A stretch of DNA of 64,000 nucleotides, from assembly GCF_014982745.1 (NCBI RefSeq), contig NZ_JADCKA010000004.1, positions 1-64,000 on the forward strand, given 5' to 3'. Shown here in pieces: positions 35,315-43,373 of this stretch. Below the pieces are notes generated by a model, which had not been told where the DNA came from, did not search any database, and saw nothing but the letters and a program-made list of their open reading frames with translations. Position 1 is the stretch's first letter; the number at the start of each line of letters is the position of its first letter. Made by a program: the position numbers and the translations under genes. The stretch is from Gallibacter intestinalis. GTDB lineage: Bacteria; Bacillota; Clostridia; Peptostreptococcales; Anaerovoracaceae.

Positions 35315-35985
35315 TTTATAACGTACCCCATTCCCCTGACGGTCTGTATCAGCTTAACATCAAAGTCCGCGTCTATCTTTTTCCTCAGGGTTCTTATATA
35401 TACATCAATAACATTGCTGCTCCCCGTATAATCGTAATTCCAGATATGCTGCTCTATCTTGTCCCTAGAAAGAACAACTCCTTGATTTCTCATAAGATAC
35501 TCAAGAATGGAATATTCCTTTGCCGTCAGTTTGATTTCCTTTCCGTCTCTAGTTGCGCTCCTAGTTGCAGTATCCAGGGTAAGAGGTCCTACGGTCAGCG
35601 TGTTATCCGCTCTTCCACCCGTACCGCCCTGCCTTCTTATGAGCACTCGCAATCTTGCAGTCAGCTCATCTAGGGAGAAAGGCTTTGTGAGATAATCATC
35701 GGCACCGCAATCAAGACCCTTTACCTTATCCTCCACGGTGCTCTTTGCCGTAAGCAGCAGCACCGGCGTCAGATTTTGCTTATCCCTTATGGTTTTTAAA
35801 ATTGTAAGCCCATCTGTTCCCGGCAGCATAATATCCAGCACAACGGCATCGTATTCCGTTCCTTCTATATAAAACAGAGCATCATCGCCGTCAAAACACA
35901 AATCCACCGTATATCCGGCAGCCGTAAGATGTTTTCCTATTGTCTCACATAAAGTTTTTTCATCTTCCACTATCAATATCTTCAT
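35311..35985 (-). CDS. OmpR/PhoB-family response regulator
   Basis: A 224-residue regulator. The receiver domain contains ILIVEDEKTLCETIG, the phosphoacceptor aspartate in AVVLDIMLPGTDGL and the conserved LLLTAKSTVEDKVKGLDCGADDYLTKPF; the C-terminal winged helix includes LTAKEYSILEYLMRNQGVVLSRD and VDVYIRTLRKKID. It is first in the two-gene operon and divergent from the PepSY gene. Confidence 0.94.
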   Translation of the reverse strand: MKILIVEDEKTLCETIGKHLTAAGYTVDLCFDGDDALFYIEGTEYDAVVLDIMLPGTDGLTILKTIRDKQNLTPVLLLTAKSTVEDKVKGLDCGADDYLTKPFSLDELTARLRVLIRRQGGTGGRADNTLTVGPLTLDTATRSATRDGKEIKLTAKEYSILEYLMRNQGVVLSRDKIEQHIWNYDYTGSSNVIDVYIRTLRKKIDADFDVKLIQTVRGMGYVIK

Positions 35986-36077
35986 TTTTTTCCTACCTCT
36001 ATATATGCCTGTTTTTTATCATCGGTATTTTTTCTTTTCTCCATGATAACGAAAAAAAATTAAAAAATCATTAAGAA

Positions 36078-36110
36078 TTTCATTTTCTTTTCATTTTTCT
36101 ATTTTATTAT
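36078..36110 (+). promoter_or_regulatory. 11-bp direct repeats and -10 ahead of the PepSY gene
   Basis: TTTCATTTTC (36078) and TTTCATTTTT (36089) are direct repeats with an 11-bp step, placed where a -35 would be for TATTAT at 36105-36110. OmpR-type regulators bind such head-to-tail repeats, so this is a candidate site for the adjacent response regulator. A GC-rich repeat GACCGGC/GCCGGTC (36140-36159) follows in the leader. Confidence 0.5.
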
Positions 36111-36194
36111 GACACCATCAAAAGGATATCCAAAAGCCAGACCGGCACGGCCGCCGGTCACATAGAGATAAAGATTATTACCAGGAGGAACAAA

Positions 36195-37262
36195 ATGAAA
36201 GCGATAGATAAAAGAAAGATCATAGCCTGCGCGGCAGCGGTGGCAGTTACAGGCGGAATATTCGCTTCCACAGCGGCTTTCTCAAACGCCATGACATTGG
36301 ATAAAGCAAAATCACTGGCAAAGGAGCATGTGCCTTCAACAGCCACATTTGTAAAAAACGACGAAGAAAAAACAAAGTTCGAGCTGGAATTCTACGATAG
36401 CACCCAGGGTGCAACATATGATGTAGAAGTAAGCAAGGACGAAGAAAGAGTAATGGAAGTCACCATGGATAAGGATAGCGATCTTGGTGGCAAGTCAGTA
36501 AAGATTACCGAAGCTCAGGCAAAGAAACTGGTGACCGATGAATTTACCGGAGCAAAGGTATCAAACGTATATCTGAATGTGGACGATAACCTCTACACAT
36601 ACGATGTTGATTTCAGATCGGATGACTTCTACGGAGATGCTGAACTCAATGCGGAAACCGGCGAAATGCTGGAAAGCAAAATCAAATACGGTCAGGCGGT
36701 AACAATCCCTGTTGAGGGCGATAACGCAAAGAACACTTCATCCACATCAAACACAGGCCTTCTGACATATGAACAGGCTAAGACAAAGGCAAGCGAGCTT
36801 AACGGCGGCAATACTGCCATCAAGAGCTGTGAACTGGATAAGGACAACGGAGTATTCTACTATGACGTAGATTTCCTCAACGGCAGCGAAGTAAAACTCA
36901 ATGCCAAGACAGGCGAACTTATCAGTAAAGAACCTGCAAAGACTACAAACAACAACAGCCAGAGTGCAAACAACAATAATCAGAGCAGTCAGAGCACAAG
37001 CAAGGCTCCTGCAACTACAAACTCCAACTCCGGTAGTTCCAACAACTCCGGCAACTCCGGAAAGATCTCTGAAGCTAAGGTAAGAGAAATCGTTCAGGCC
37101 AAGGTTCCAGGTGCAACTATAGTGAAAATCGAGCTTGATTACGACGATGGTATACTCGTATACGAAGTTGAATCCTACAAGGGTGTATACGAATATGATT
37201 TCGAAATCAACGCAGCATCCGGCGTAATCCTCGACTTTGACAAAGATCACATCGATGATTAG
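36195..37262 (+). CDS. Secreted PepSY-domain protein
   Basis: A 355-residue exported protein. The N-terminal signal/anchor segment is about residues 8-32 (RKIIACAAAVAVTGGIFAST). Four PepSY-like modules follow: about 34-90, 95-160, 192-240 and 293-350, each with the ITEAQAKKLV / ISEAKVREIV helix and a strand ending in AETGEML or AASGVIL. An N/Q/S/T-rich linker lies at about 243-290. PepSY proteins are thought to inhibit proteases or sense the envelope. The divergent two-component operon suggests it is regulated by, or feeds back on, that system. Confidence 0.85.
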   Translation: MKAIDKRKIIACAAAVAVTGGIFASTAAFSNAMTLDKAKSLAKEHVPSTATFVKNDEEKTKFELEFYDSTQGATYDVEVSKDEERVMEVTMDKDSDLGGKSVKITEAQAKKLVTDEFTGAKVSNVYLNVDDNLYTYDVDFRSDDFYGDAELNAETGEMLESKIKYGQAVTIPVEGDNAKNTSSTSNTGLLTYEQAKTKASELNGGNTAIKSCELDKDNGVFYYDVDFLNGSEVKLNAKTGELISKEPAKTTNNNSQSANNNNQSSQSTSKAPATTNSNSGSSNNSGNSGKISEAKVREIVQAKVPGATIVKIELDYDDGILVYEVESYKGVYEYDFEINAASGVILDFDKDHIDD

Positions 37263-37284
37263 ATATGCTACATATTTACACAAT

Positions 37285-37316
37285 GAAAAAAGGCTCCCTC
37301 TCGGGAAGCCTTTTTC
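37285..37316. terminator. Bidirectional terminator, PepSY gene / pyrophosphatase
   Basis: AAAAAGGCTCCC pairs with GGGAAGCCTTTTT across a 4-nt loop and serves both convergent genes. Confidence 0.88.
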
Positions 37317-37340
37317 ACTATCCTTAACATAAGTGATTTA

Positions 37341-38987
37341 TTATTTCTGCAATGCCGCTGTAAGCTGCGGTATTATCTGCTTCTTTCTTGAAACGGCACC
37401 CTCGAGGTATACGCTTCTGTCACCCTTGTCCACGCCAAAGGCTCTTACAGCAGTATCAAGGGCTCCCGTACCTGCGCACAGCAGTTCTGAGGATTCCGCC
37501 AAAATATCTGTGAGCATCAGATATACCATATCCGCTTCACCGCCGGCTACCACCTTTTCCATGTAGGCTAGCATCTTTTCCTTCATATCGTCCAGTTCTT
37601 TCTTATTAACCGACTGAACTTGACCGACTCCGTATGTGTATTCTCCTACATTAAAGGTCTTGTAGTCTAGATTAAAGATTTCTTCTTCGCTCTTTGAACC
37701 GAAATCGCTTCCTGCAGCAAACATATCAAAGGCATATTTTTCGGTATCTATTCCCGCAATTTTAGCCAATGCTTCTGCCGCTTCCTTATCTGCATCGGTA
37801 CATGTCGGCGAACGATACAAAAGAGTATCGGAAAGTATCGCAGAACACATAGTCCCAGCTATTTCCTTAGGAATTGTAAGCCCTGCATCCACATACATAC
37901 CGTAGATTATTGTGGAAGTACATCCCACAGGACGGTTTTTATACATTATAGGACCCTGGGTTTCAATGCGACCTATTTTGTGATGGTCGATAACCTCCAG
38001 CACATCTGCCTGAGTCATGCCTCCCACCGCCTGAGTCTTTTCGTTGTGGTCAACTAGTATTAGCTTTTTCTTGCCTGTCTTAATCAGATCTTCTCTGGTA
38101 ACCACGCCGACAAATTTTCCTTCCTTGTCCAATACAGGGAATTCTCTGTGTCTTGTATCTGCCGCAGCGTCCTTAACATCCTCAGTTATGTCTTCTTCAT
38201 TGAACATAAGGATGCCTTCCTTTTTCATGAAGTGGCTTACTGGCACGCTCTGGTTTAACATTCTTGCAGTTGTCAAAGTGTCCATTGGGCTCTTAAGCAG
38301 CGCACATCCGTTATCCTCTGCAAGCTTTATAATCTTAGTTGCCGGATCCGCACCAAGACATACTATGATGCAAGCTGCACCATTTATCACAGCTTTTTTC
38401 TGGGCCTTTTCGTCATCTACCAAGAGCACTGTATCCCCACCGGAAACAGAGCATCTGTCAAGATCAGCTTCCGTGGAAGCTATCATAACTCTTCCGCTGT
38501 TTATTACCGCATCCGGATTTCCGCATACCAGCTGAGCTCCAATGGTTTCAACTACATTTTTAACCGGAGTGGAAGCCGCCGACAAAACTCCGCTGTCGCT
38601 GCTCGCCATAAAGGATCTTGCAATATCTCCCACAGAAATTATACCTTTAACATTTCCTTCTCCGTCTGTCATAGTCAGAGTGTTTGATGCGCTTTTGTTT
38701 AACATATCCCACGCCTTTTTAAGGGAAATATCCTCACTGATGCTAAGTCCCTTTCCAAAGGCTGTATCCTTAAGCTGAGGTCTTACATCCTCCGCCAAGG
38801 CAGGAGCCTCAAGTCCGAAATAGTTAAGCACATATTCCGTTTCTGGATTAAGCTCACCGGCTCTCATGGCTATATATTCACCGTTCTGTCCGTCGGTCAT
38901 TTCTTTGTATCGCGCGTACGCCAGCGCAGAACAGACAGAATCGGTATCAGGGTTTTTGTGACCTATAACATAAATCTTGTTTTTCAT
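37341..38987 (-). CDS. ppaC: CBS-domain manganese-dependent inorganic pyrophosphatase (downstream copy)
   Basis: Family II pyrophosphatase of 548 residues: DHH domain first (GHKNPDTDSVCSALAYA), then a regulatory insert with a CBS domain (about 68-125), a DRTGG domain (about 130-240) and a second CBS domain (about 245-300), then the second half of the DHH core (LILVDHNEKTQAV, IDHHKIGRIE) and the DHHA2 domain ending in SRKKQIIPQLTAALQK. The CBS pair binds adenine nucleotides to tune activity. It begins 13 bp after a paralogue of the same architecture. Catalytic motifs are intact. Confidence 0.93.
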   Translation of the reverse strand: MKNKIYVIGHKNPDTDSVCSALAYARYKEMTDGQNGEYIAMRAGELNPETEYVLNYFGLEAPALAEDVRPQLKDTAFGKGLSISEDISLKKAWDMLNKSASNTLTMTDGEGNVKGIISVGDIARSFMASSDSGVLSAASTPVKNVVETIGAQLVCGNPDAVINSGRVMIASTEADLDRCSVSGGDTVLLVDDEKAQKKAVINGAACIIVCLGADPATKIIKLAEDNGCALLKSPMDTLTTARMLNQSVPVSHFMKKEGILMFNEEDITEDVKDAAADTRHREFPVLDKEGKFVGVVTREDLIKTGKKKLILVDHNEKTQAVGGMTQADVLEVIDHHKIGRIETQGPIMYKNRPVGCTSTIIYGMYVDAGLTIPKEIAGTMCSAILSDTLLYRSPTCTDADKEAAEALAKIAGIDTEKYAFDMFAAGSDFGSKSEEEIFNLDYKTFNVGEYTYGVGQVQSVNKKELDDMKEKMLAYMEKVVAGGEADMVYLMLTDILAESSELLCAGTGALDTAVRAFGVDKGDRSVYLEGAVSRKKQIIPQLTAALQK

Positions 38988-39000
38988 TTCATACCTCCGT

Positions 39001-40641
39001 CTATTTCTGCAGCACTGCCATAATTGGTGGTATCAGCTGCTTTTTCCTGGACATTACGCCTTTAAGATATACTCCGTTGTCCCTTTCCTTTTCTCCGAAA
39101 GCGGATTCTACAACGTTCTTAGCGTTGTCTCCCGCATATATAAGTTCTGAAGAATCCTCGGCAACATTTGTTATCATCAGGCAAACCATGTCTACCCCTT
39201 CTTCTTTAAGGGCTTCTGTCATGTAAGGCAACATTCTGTCCTTAACCACCTTAACATCGTCGCTGTTGGCCGCCAGCACCTGACCGGCGCCAAAGGTAAA
39301 TCCGTCAGCTTTAAACTGTTTGTAATCCTGATAGAAGATTTCCTTTTCAGTCTTGGAATCCAAATCCAAGCTTGCTCTCAGCATACCGTCCCACAGATTC
39401 TGAAGGTCAATTGAAGCAATATCTGCCAGTTCCTTTGCCGTCTTTTCATCCACATCAGTGCATGTAGGCGACTTAAACAGCATAGTATCTGAAAGGATTG
39501 CAGAGCACATAAGTCCTGCCATCGTTTCAGGAATAGCCACGCCCTTTTCCTTATACATGGAAGCTATAATCGTACAGGTGCTTCCCCAAGGCATATTTGT
39601 CACGCTAATCGGCTGGAGAGTTTCTACAGTTCCCAGCTTGTGATGGTCTACTATTTCATTTATCTCCGCATCAAAGAGACCGAACACCGCCTGGTCTGCT
39701 TCGTTGTGGTCCACCATTATAACCTTTTTAGACGAATTGTCTAATAACGATCTCTTTGATATCATGCCAGAGAAGGTGTCGCCGTCCATAACCGGATAAT
39801 CCCTATATCGCTTATCTGCGATTACATTCTTTATATCGTCGATATAGTCATCCAAAGTAAATCCGCATACCTGATTCATAGGCTTCATGAGATATTTAAC
39901 AGGAAGGCTCAGGTTAATAAATCTTGCCGCTTCATAAAGATCTGCATCCGTAGTAATAACAGTTACGCCTTTTTCCTTAGCAGCCTGTAATACATCCGAG
40001 TCAGGGCGCGCTCCTGCACACATCACAATTATGCCCACGCCTTTTTCAATGAGCTTTTTATGCTTTTCAGCTCCGCCTGTCACAAGGATTGTATCTCCTT
40101 CAGATACGAACTGAACCGCCAGCTTTGCTTCCGCTGCCGCAATCAGAAGATTTCCTTTGCATACGGCATCCTCGCTTCCGGCAACGATCTTACCGCTCAA
40201 AACCTTTGCTATACCTGCCGCAGTTGCCTTTCCTTCCGCCAAAAGAGTTTTATCCTCAACGTTCATATAGGATCTTGCAATATCTCCAATAGTAAGGATA
40301 CCTGTCACCTTTCCTCCTGTAGTTTCAACAGGTACGGTGTAGTCTCCTGCTTCGTTCATCATAAGCCAAGCATCTCTTACCGTATCGCTTTCATATACGG
40401 CAGACACACCTCTGCTCTTTATGTCAGAAACCTGTTTTCTGATATCCGTAGCAACCGCAGGTTTTTTTACTCCAAATCTGTCCAAAACATAGGCAGTCTC
40501 AGAATTGACTTCCCCCGCTGTCATTGGAATATACATGCTTCCGTCGTCTGCGGCATTTTTAAGATAGGCCAAGCTTATGGCCGCACATACCGAATCTGTA
40601 TCGGGATTTTTATGTCCGAAAATATATACTTCTTTTCCCAT
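39001..40641 (-). CDS. CBS-domain manganese-dependent inorganic pyrophosphatase (upstream copy)
   Basis: Paralogue of the next gene with the same DHH-CBS-DRTGG-CBS-DHH-DHHA2 plan (546 residues from this start). Motifs are GHKNPDTDSVCAAISLAYL, VIMVDHNEADQAVF, VDHHKLGTVE and a C-terminal SRKKQLIPPIMAVLQK. The regulatory insert is clearly diverged from its neighbour, so the two may respond to different nucleotides. The frame runs to a GTG at 40647, but the ATG at 40641 has AAGGAG at ideal distance. An extended -10 (TGATATAAT) lies about 30 bp upstream. Confidence 0.92.
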   Translation of the reverse strand: MGKEVYIFGHKNPDTDSVCAAISLAYLKNAADDGSMYIPMTAGEVNSETAYVLDRFGVKKPAVATDIRKQVSDIKSRGVSAVYESDTVRDAWLMMNEAGDYTVPVETTGGKVTGILTIGDIARSYMNVEDKTLLAEGKATAAGIAKVLSGKIVAGSEDAVCKGNLLIAAAEAKLAVQFVSEGDTILVTGGAEKHKKLIEKGVGIIVMCAGARPDSDVLQAAKEKGVTVITTDADLYEAARFINLSLPVKYLMKPMNQVCGFTLDDYIDDIKNVIADKRYRDYPVMDGDTFSGMISKRSLLDNSSKKVIMVDHNEADQAVFGLFDAEINEIVDHHKLGTVETLQPISVTNMPWGSTCTIIASMYKEKGVAIPETMAGLMCSAILSDTMLFKSPTCTDVDEKTAKELADIASIDLQNLWDGMLRASLDLDSKTEKEIFYQDYKQFKADGFTFGAGQVLAANSDDVKVVKDRMLPYMTEALKEEGVDMVCLMITNVAEDSSELIYAGDNAKNVVESAFGEKERDNGVYLKGVMSRKKQLIPPIMAVLQK

Positions 40642-40724
40642 AGCCACTTCTCCTTTACTAACTATATATTATATCATATTGAAGTGTTGCGGTCATCTAT
40701 CTGCAACAAAAAGCGTTGCATTGC

Positions 40725-40803
40725 ACTTTCGACGCTAATGTCGTAACTTTAATATGAAACTTTCGATAATTGAATTGATAGTTTTGCAATTTCCTGATAC
40801 ACT
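40725..40803 (+). promoter_or_regulatory. Promoter and ACTTTCGA motifs before the ATPase remnant
   Basis: TTGATA (40775-40780) and TACACT (40798-40803) are 17 bp apart. ACTTTCGA occurs at 40725 and 40759 just upstream; its CTTTCG core also occurs on the minus strand of units 3 and 4 of the DUF4143 repeat array at 20 kb. Confidence 0.4.
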
Positions 40804-40850
40804 ATACATGAAAGTTGCGACGCAAACGACTCAAGTACGAGGTGGATATA

Positions 40851-40971
40851 ATGATTAAACGTGATGACTATTTAAATCGCATAATTCATAGCATGTGGAA
40901 TGGAAAAAAATAACGGAATCTTTCATTGCAATCTTATAGATGTATTACTTGAACGAGTAGAATTATTTTAA
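40851..40971 (+). pseudogene. Collapsed remnant of a DUF4143-type ATPase gene
   Basis: A good ribosome site (CGAGGTGGA) precedes ATG at 40851, which encodes only MIKRDDYLNRIIHSMWNGKK before a stop at 40911. The opening MIKRDDYLNRII is like the N terminus of AAA_14/DUF4143 ATPases. In another frame directly after, GIFHCNLIDVLLERVELF runs to a stop at 40969-40971 and resembles the C-terminal end of that family. Promoter and terminator survive, so the gene seems to have lost its whole core by internal deletion. Attribution is by memory of the family and should be treated as tentative. Confidence 0.45.
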
Positions 40972-40998
40972 GTCACTTAGGCATATAGTAACTATATT

Positions 40999-41031
40999 CA
41001 TGAGCACCCATTTAGGGCGCTCATGTTTTTT
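40999..41031 (+). terminator. Terminator after the ATPase remnant
   Basis: CATGAGC (40999-41005) pairs with GCTCATG (41019-41025), followed by TTTTTTATG on the plus strand. It points rightward and so belongs to the remnant at 40851. The rest of 40648-41037 holds nothing else recognised. Confidence 0.75.
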
Positions 41032-41037
41032 ATGCTA

Positions 41038-42213
41038 TTATTCATACTGCACTTTCATATTTATCGTATTTCGACAGATTATATATACGACCAATGCCAG
41101 CACCGCCATACCCATAAGAGCCGGATAAAAATCCTCTATCGGCAGATGCTCATAAAGTATACCACCGGCTATAGGACCTAATGCCATACCTAGGTCAAAG
41201 CCAAAGTAATATGTACTGTTGGCAAGTCCTTCTCTTCCTTTACCAGCCATAAGTATCGCCGTAGACTGGGATACCGTACACATGATACCGTAGCCCCCTG
41301 CCATGAACACGGCAGCTATGACCATTATGAAGTTGTTAATCATAAATGTCATGGAAAGCATAGCCAACAGTGCACTGGCTGTGGAAGCGAAGAAAAAGTA
41401 CCTGTAAGCGTATTTGTCAAAGGCCCTTCCCAATCCCGTTCTCAGTATAACTAAAGCAACTGCATATACAGGAAAGAACAGGCTTGCTGAAACATCCAAG
41501 CCTCCTGCTTTAACATAGCTTACGATAAAGGACTGGGTGGCGCAGTACGGAATCGTAAACAGAGTTATTATTATCGCCACCGGTGCAACGTTCTTATCTA
41601 TAATCTTAAAGCCGCCGCCTCTAGCCTTAAGCTCAGCTCTTGTAAACTTCGGCTTTCCTTTATCGCCTACAAACTGAACCATAACGGCCATAAGCACCGC
41701 AAGGGCCGTAGCTGCCACAAAGGCCACATGATAGCCGAGATAATCGTGTATTTTAATGCCCACAACAGGGCCAACTGCCATGGCGATAGCATTCATGGTG
41801 CCGTAAAGGCCCATTCCTGAACCCACTCTGTTTCTAGGAAGCAGGCTTGCAAGCCAAGTTGTCATACATACGGAGCACAGGGAAAAGCCTATGCCGTTTA
41901 TCATTCTGGCGATCACAAGTACCACCGTACTGTCTGCTAATACATACATAAGGCAAGCCGCAGCCGTTATCAAGGCACCGATGGTGGAAAGTCTGTACTT
42001 ACTGTTAAAGTCAGCCAAATTTCCCGCAAAGGGCCTACACACCATGGAGCACATATTCATCAAGCCGCCTATAAGGCCCATTATCGTGCCACTTGCACCT
42101 AGGGTGCCGGCAAATCCAGTTATAAGGGGAGTTACCATCATAGGGCATGCCATGAAAAAGAAACTGGCCGCCATGACCAGAAGTATATCTCTTTTATTTT
42201 TCAGTTCTGCCAA
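41038..42213 (-). CDS. Major facilitator superfamily transporter
   Basis: A 391-residue protein with about 12 hydrophobic helices and MFS motif A-like residues in the first cytoplasmic loop (MVCRPFAGNLADFNSKYRLS). The C-terminal half repeats the pattern (RTGLGRAFDKYAYRYFF). The substrate is unknown. The start appears to be TTG at 42213, after AGAGGAAG at a rather long spacing; a nearby ATG is out of frame. It is divergent from uppP and monocistronic. Confidence 0.85.
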   Translation of the reverse strand: MAELKNKRDILLVMAASFFFMACPMMVTPLITGFAGTLGASGTIMGLIGGLMNMCSMVCRPFAGNLADFNSKYRLSTIGALITAAACLMYVLADSTVVLVIARMINGIGFSLCSVCMTTWLASLLPRNRVGSGMGLYGTMNAIAMAVGPVVGIKIHDYLGYHVAFVAATALAVLMAVMVQFVGDKGKPKFTRAELKARGGGFKIIDKNVAPVAIIITLFTIPYCATQSFIVSYVKAGGLDVSASLFFPVYAVALVILRTGLGRAFDKYAYRYFFFASTASALLAMLSMTFMINNFIMVIAAVFMAGGYGIMCTVSQSTAILMAGKGREGLANSTYYFGFDLGMALGPIAGGILYEHLPIEDFYPALMGMAVLALVVYIICRNTINMKVQYE

Positions 42214-42385
42214 TACATTTCACTTCCTCTAAAAGTCTTAATTATTTATTATATCACTTTTTCAGGTGGAGAAATGGGAAATTATTTCAGAAAACGTTTC
42301 AGTTTAGCTGCGAATTGTGTTAATATTTATAGGTATATTATTTTGATGATAAAAAAAGACATAAGATGATTAAGAAGGAGAATCT

Positions 42386-43285
42386 ATGATAGAAAGTATT
42401 ATTTTCTGTTTTAAATCCATGCTTTTAGGAATCGTGGAAGGTATTACCGAATTTCTTCCGGTTTCCTCCACAGGCCACCTGATTGTATTTGAAGAACTTT
42501 TAGGATACAAAAGTTCCCCAGAATACATCAACGCCTACTCATATATAATTCAGCTAGGTGCCATACTTGCGGTTATCGTTTTATACCGTAAAAAGATATT
42601 GGCAACCCTCACCAATCTCTTTCCTAAGAAGGAAAACGGCGTAGTGGTTCGTCCATATCGCCAGACAGGTATGAGATTTTGGATTACTTTGGCAATCGCC
42701 TGCATACCTGGCTTTATCGCCGTAATGACCATAGGAGATATAGTTGATAACTATCTCTTTAACGGAGTCAGCGTATCCATCGTGCTTATCCTTGGCGGCG
42801 TAGCTATGATATTGGCGGAAAAAGGAACACAAAAAATGAGAGCAGGCAGAATAGATCAGTCAAATTCCCAGTGGCTTGATGTTACCACAAAGCAGGCCAT
42901 AATTATAGGCTGCTTCCAGTGCCTATCGGTTATACCGGGAATGAGCAGAAGCGCCTCCACAATTATCGGCGGCTGGTTTGCAGGACTTTCCACACCTGCC
43001 AGTGCTGAGTTTTCATTCTTCCTGGCAATCCCTGTAATGATAGGAATGAGCCTTTTTAAGATGATTCAGTCTGGCGGCTTCGGTGCAATGACTCCAACGG
43101 AAATAATGAGCCTTATCATCGGCTTTGTAGTCAGCTTCCTGGTTGCTCTGCTGGTTGTTAAGAAATTCATTTCCTACCTGCAGACAAAAACTATGGTACC
43201 TTTTGCAATATACAGACTCATCTTCGGTGCCCTTGTACTGATACTGGCACTGACAGGTATCGTAGGCTTTGCGGAAGCAATCTAA
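42386..43285 (+). CDS. uppP: Undecaprenyl-diphosphatase
   Basis: Dephosphorylates undecaprenyl diphosphate to recycle the cell-wall lipid carrier. The 299-residue integral membrane protein has both BacA signature regions: GIVEGITEFLPVSSTGHLIV near residue 17 and PGMSRSASTIIGGWFAGL near 190. About eight helices follow the family pattern. GAAGGAG precedes the ATG. Confidence 0.95.
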   Translation: MIESIIFCFKSMLLGIVEGITEFLPVSSTGHLIVFEELLGYKSSPEYINAYSYIIQLGAILAVIVLYRKKILATLTNLFPKKENGVVVRPYRQTGMRFWITLAIACIPGFIAVMTIGDIVDNYLFNGVSVSIVLILGGVAMILAEKGTQKMRAGRIDQSNSQWLDVTTKQAIIIGCFQCLSVIPGMSRSASTIIGGWFAGLSTPASAEFSFFLAIPVMIGMSLFKMIQSGGFGAMTPTEIMSLIIGFVVSFLVALLVVKKFISYLQTKTMVPFAIYRLIFGALVLILALTGIVGFAEAI

Positions 43286-43301
43286 CAATAACGAAACTCA
43301 A

Positions 43302-43346
43302 AAGAACGCTTATGAAATAAATCCTTTCACAAGCGTTCTTTTTTAT
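43302..43346 (+). terminator. Terminator of uppP
   Basis: AAGAACGCTT (43302-43311) pairs with AAGCGTTCTT (43331-43340), followed by TTTTAT. It may also serve the convergent nrdJ gene. Confidence 0.85.
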
Positions 43347-43373
43347 AGCAATAAATCACATTATATATTTTAA

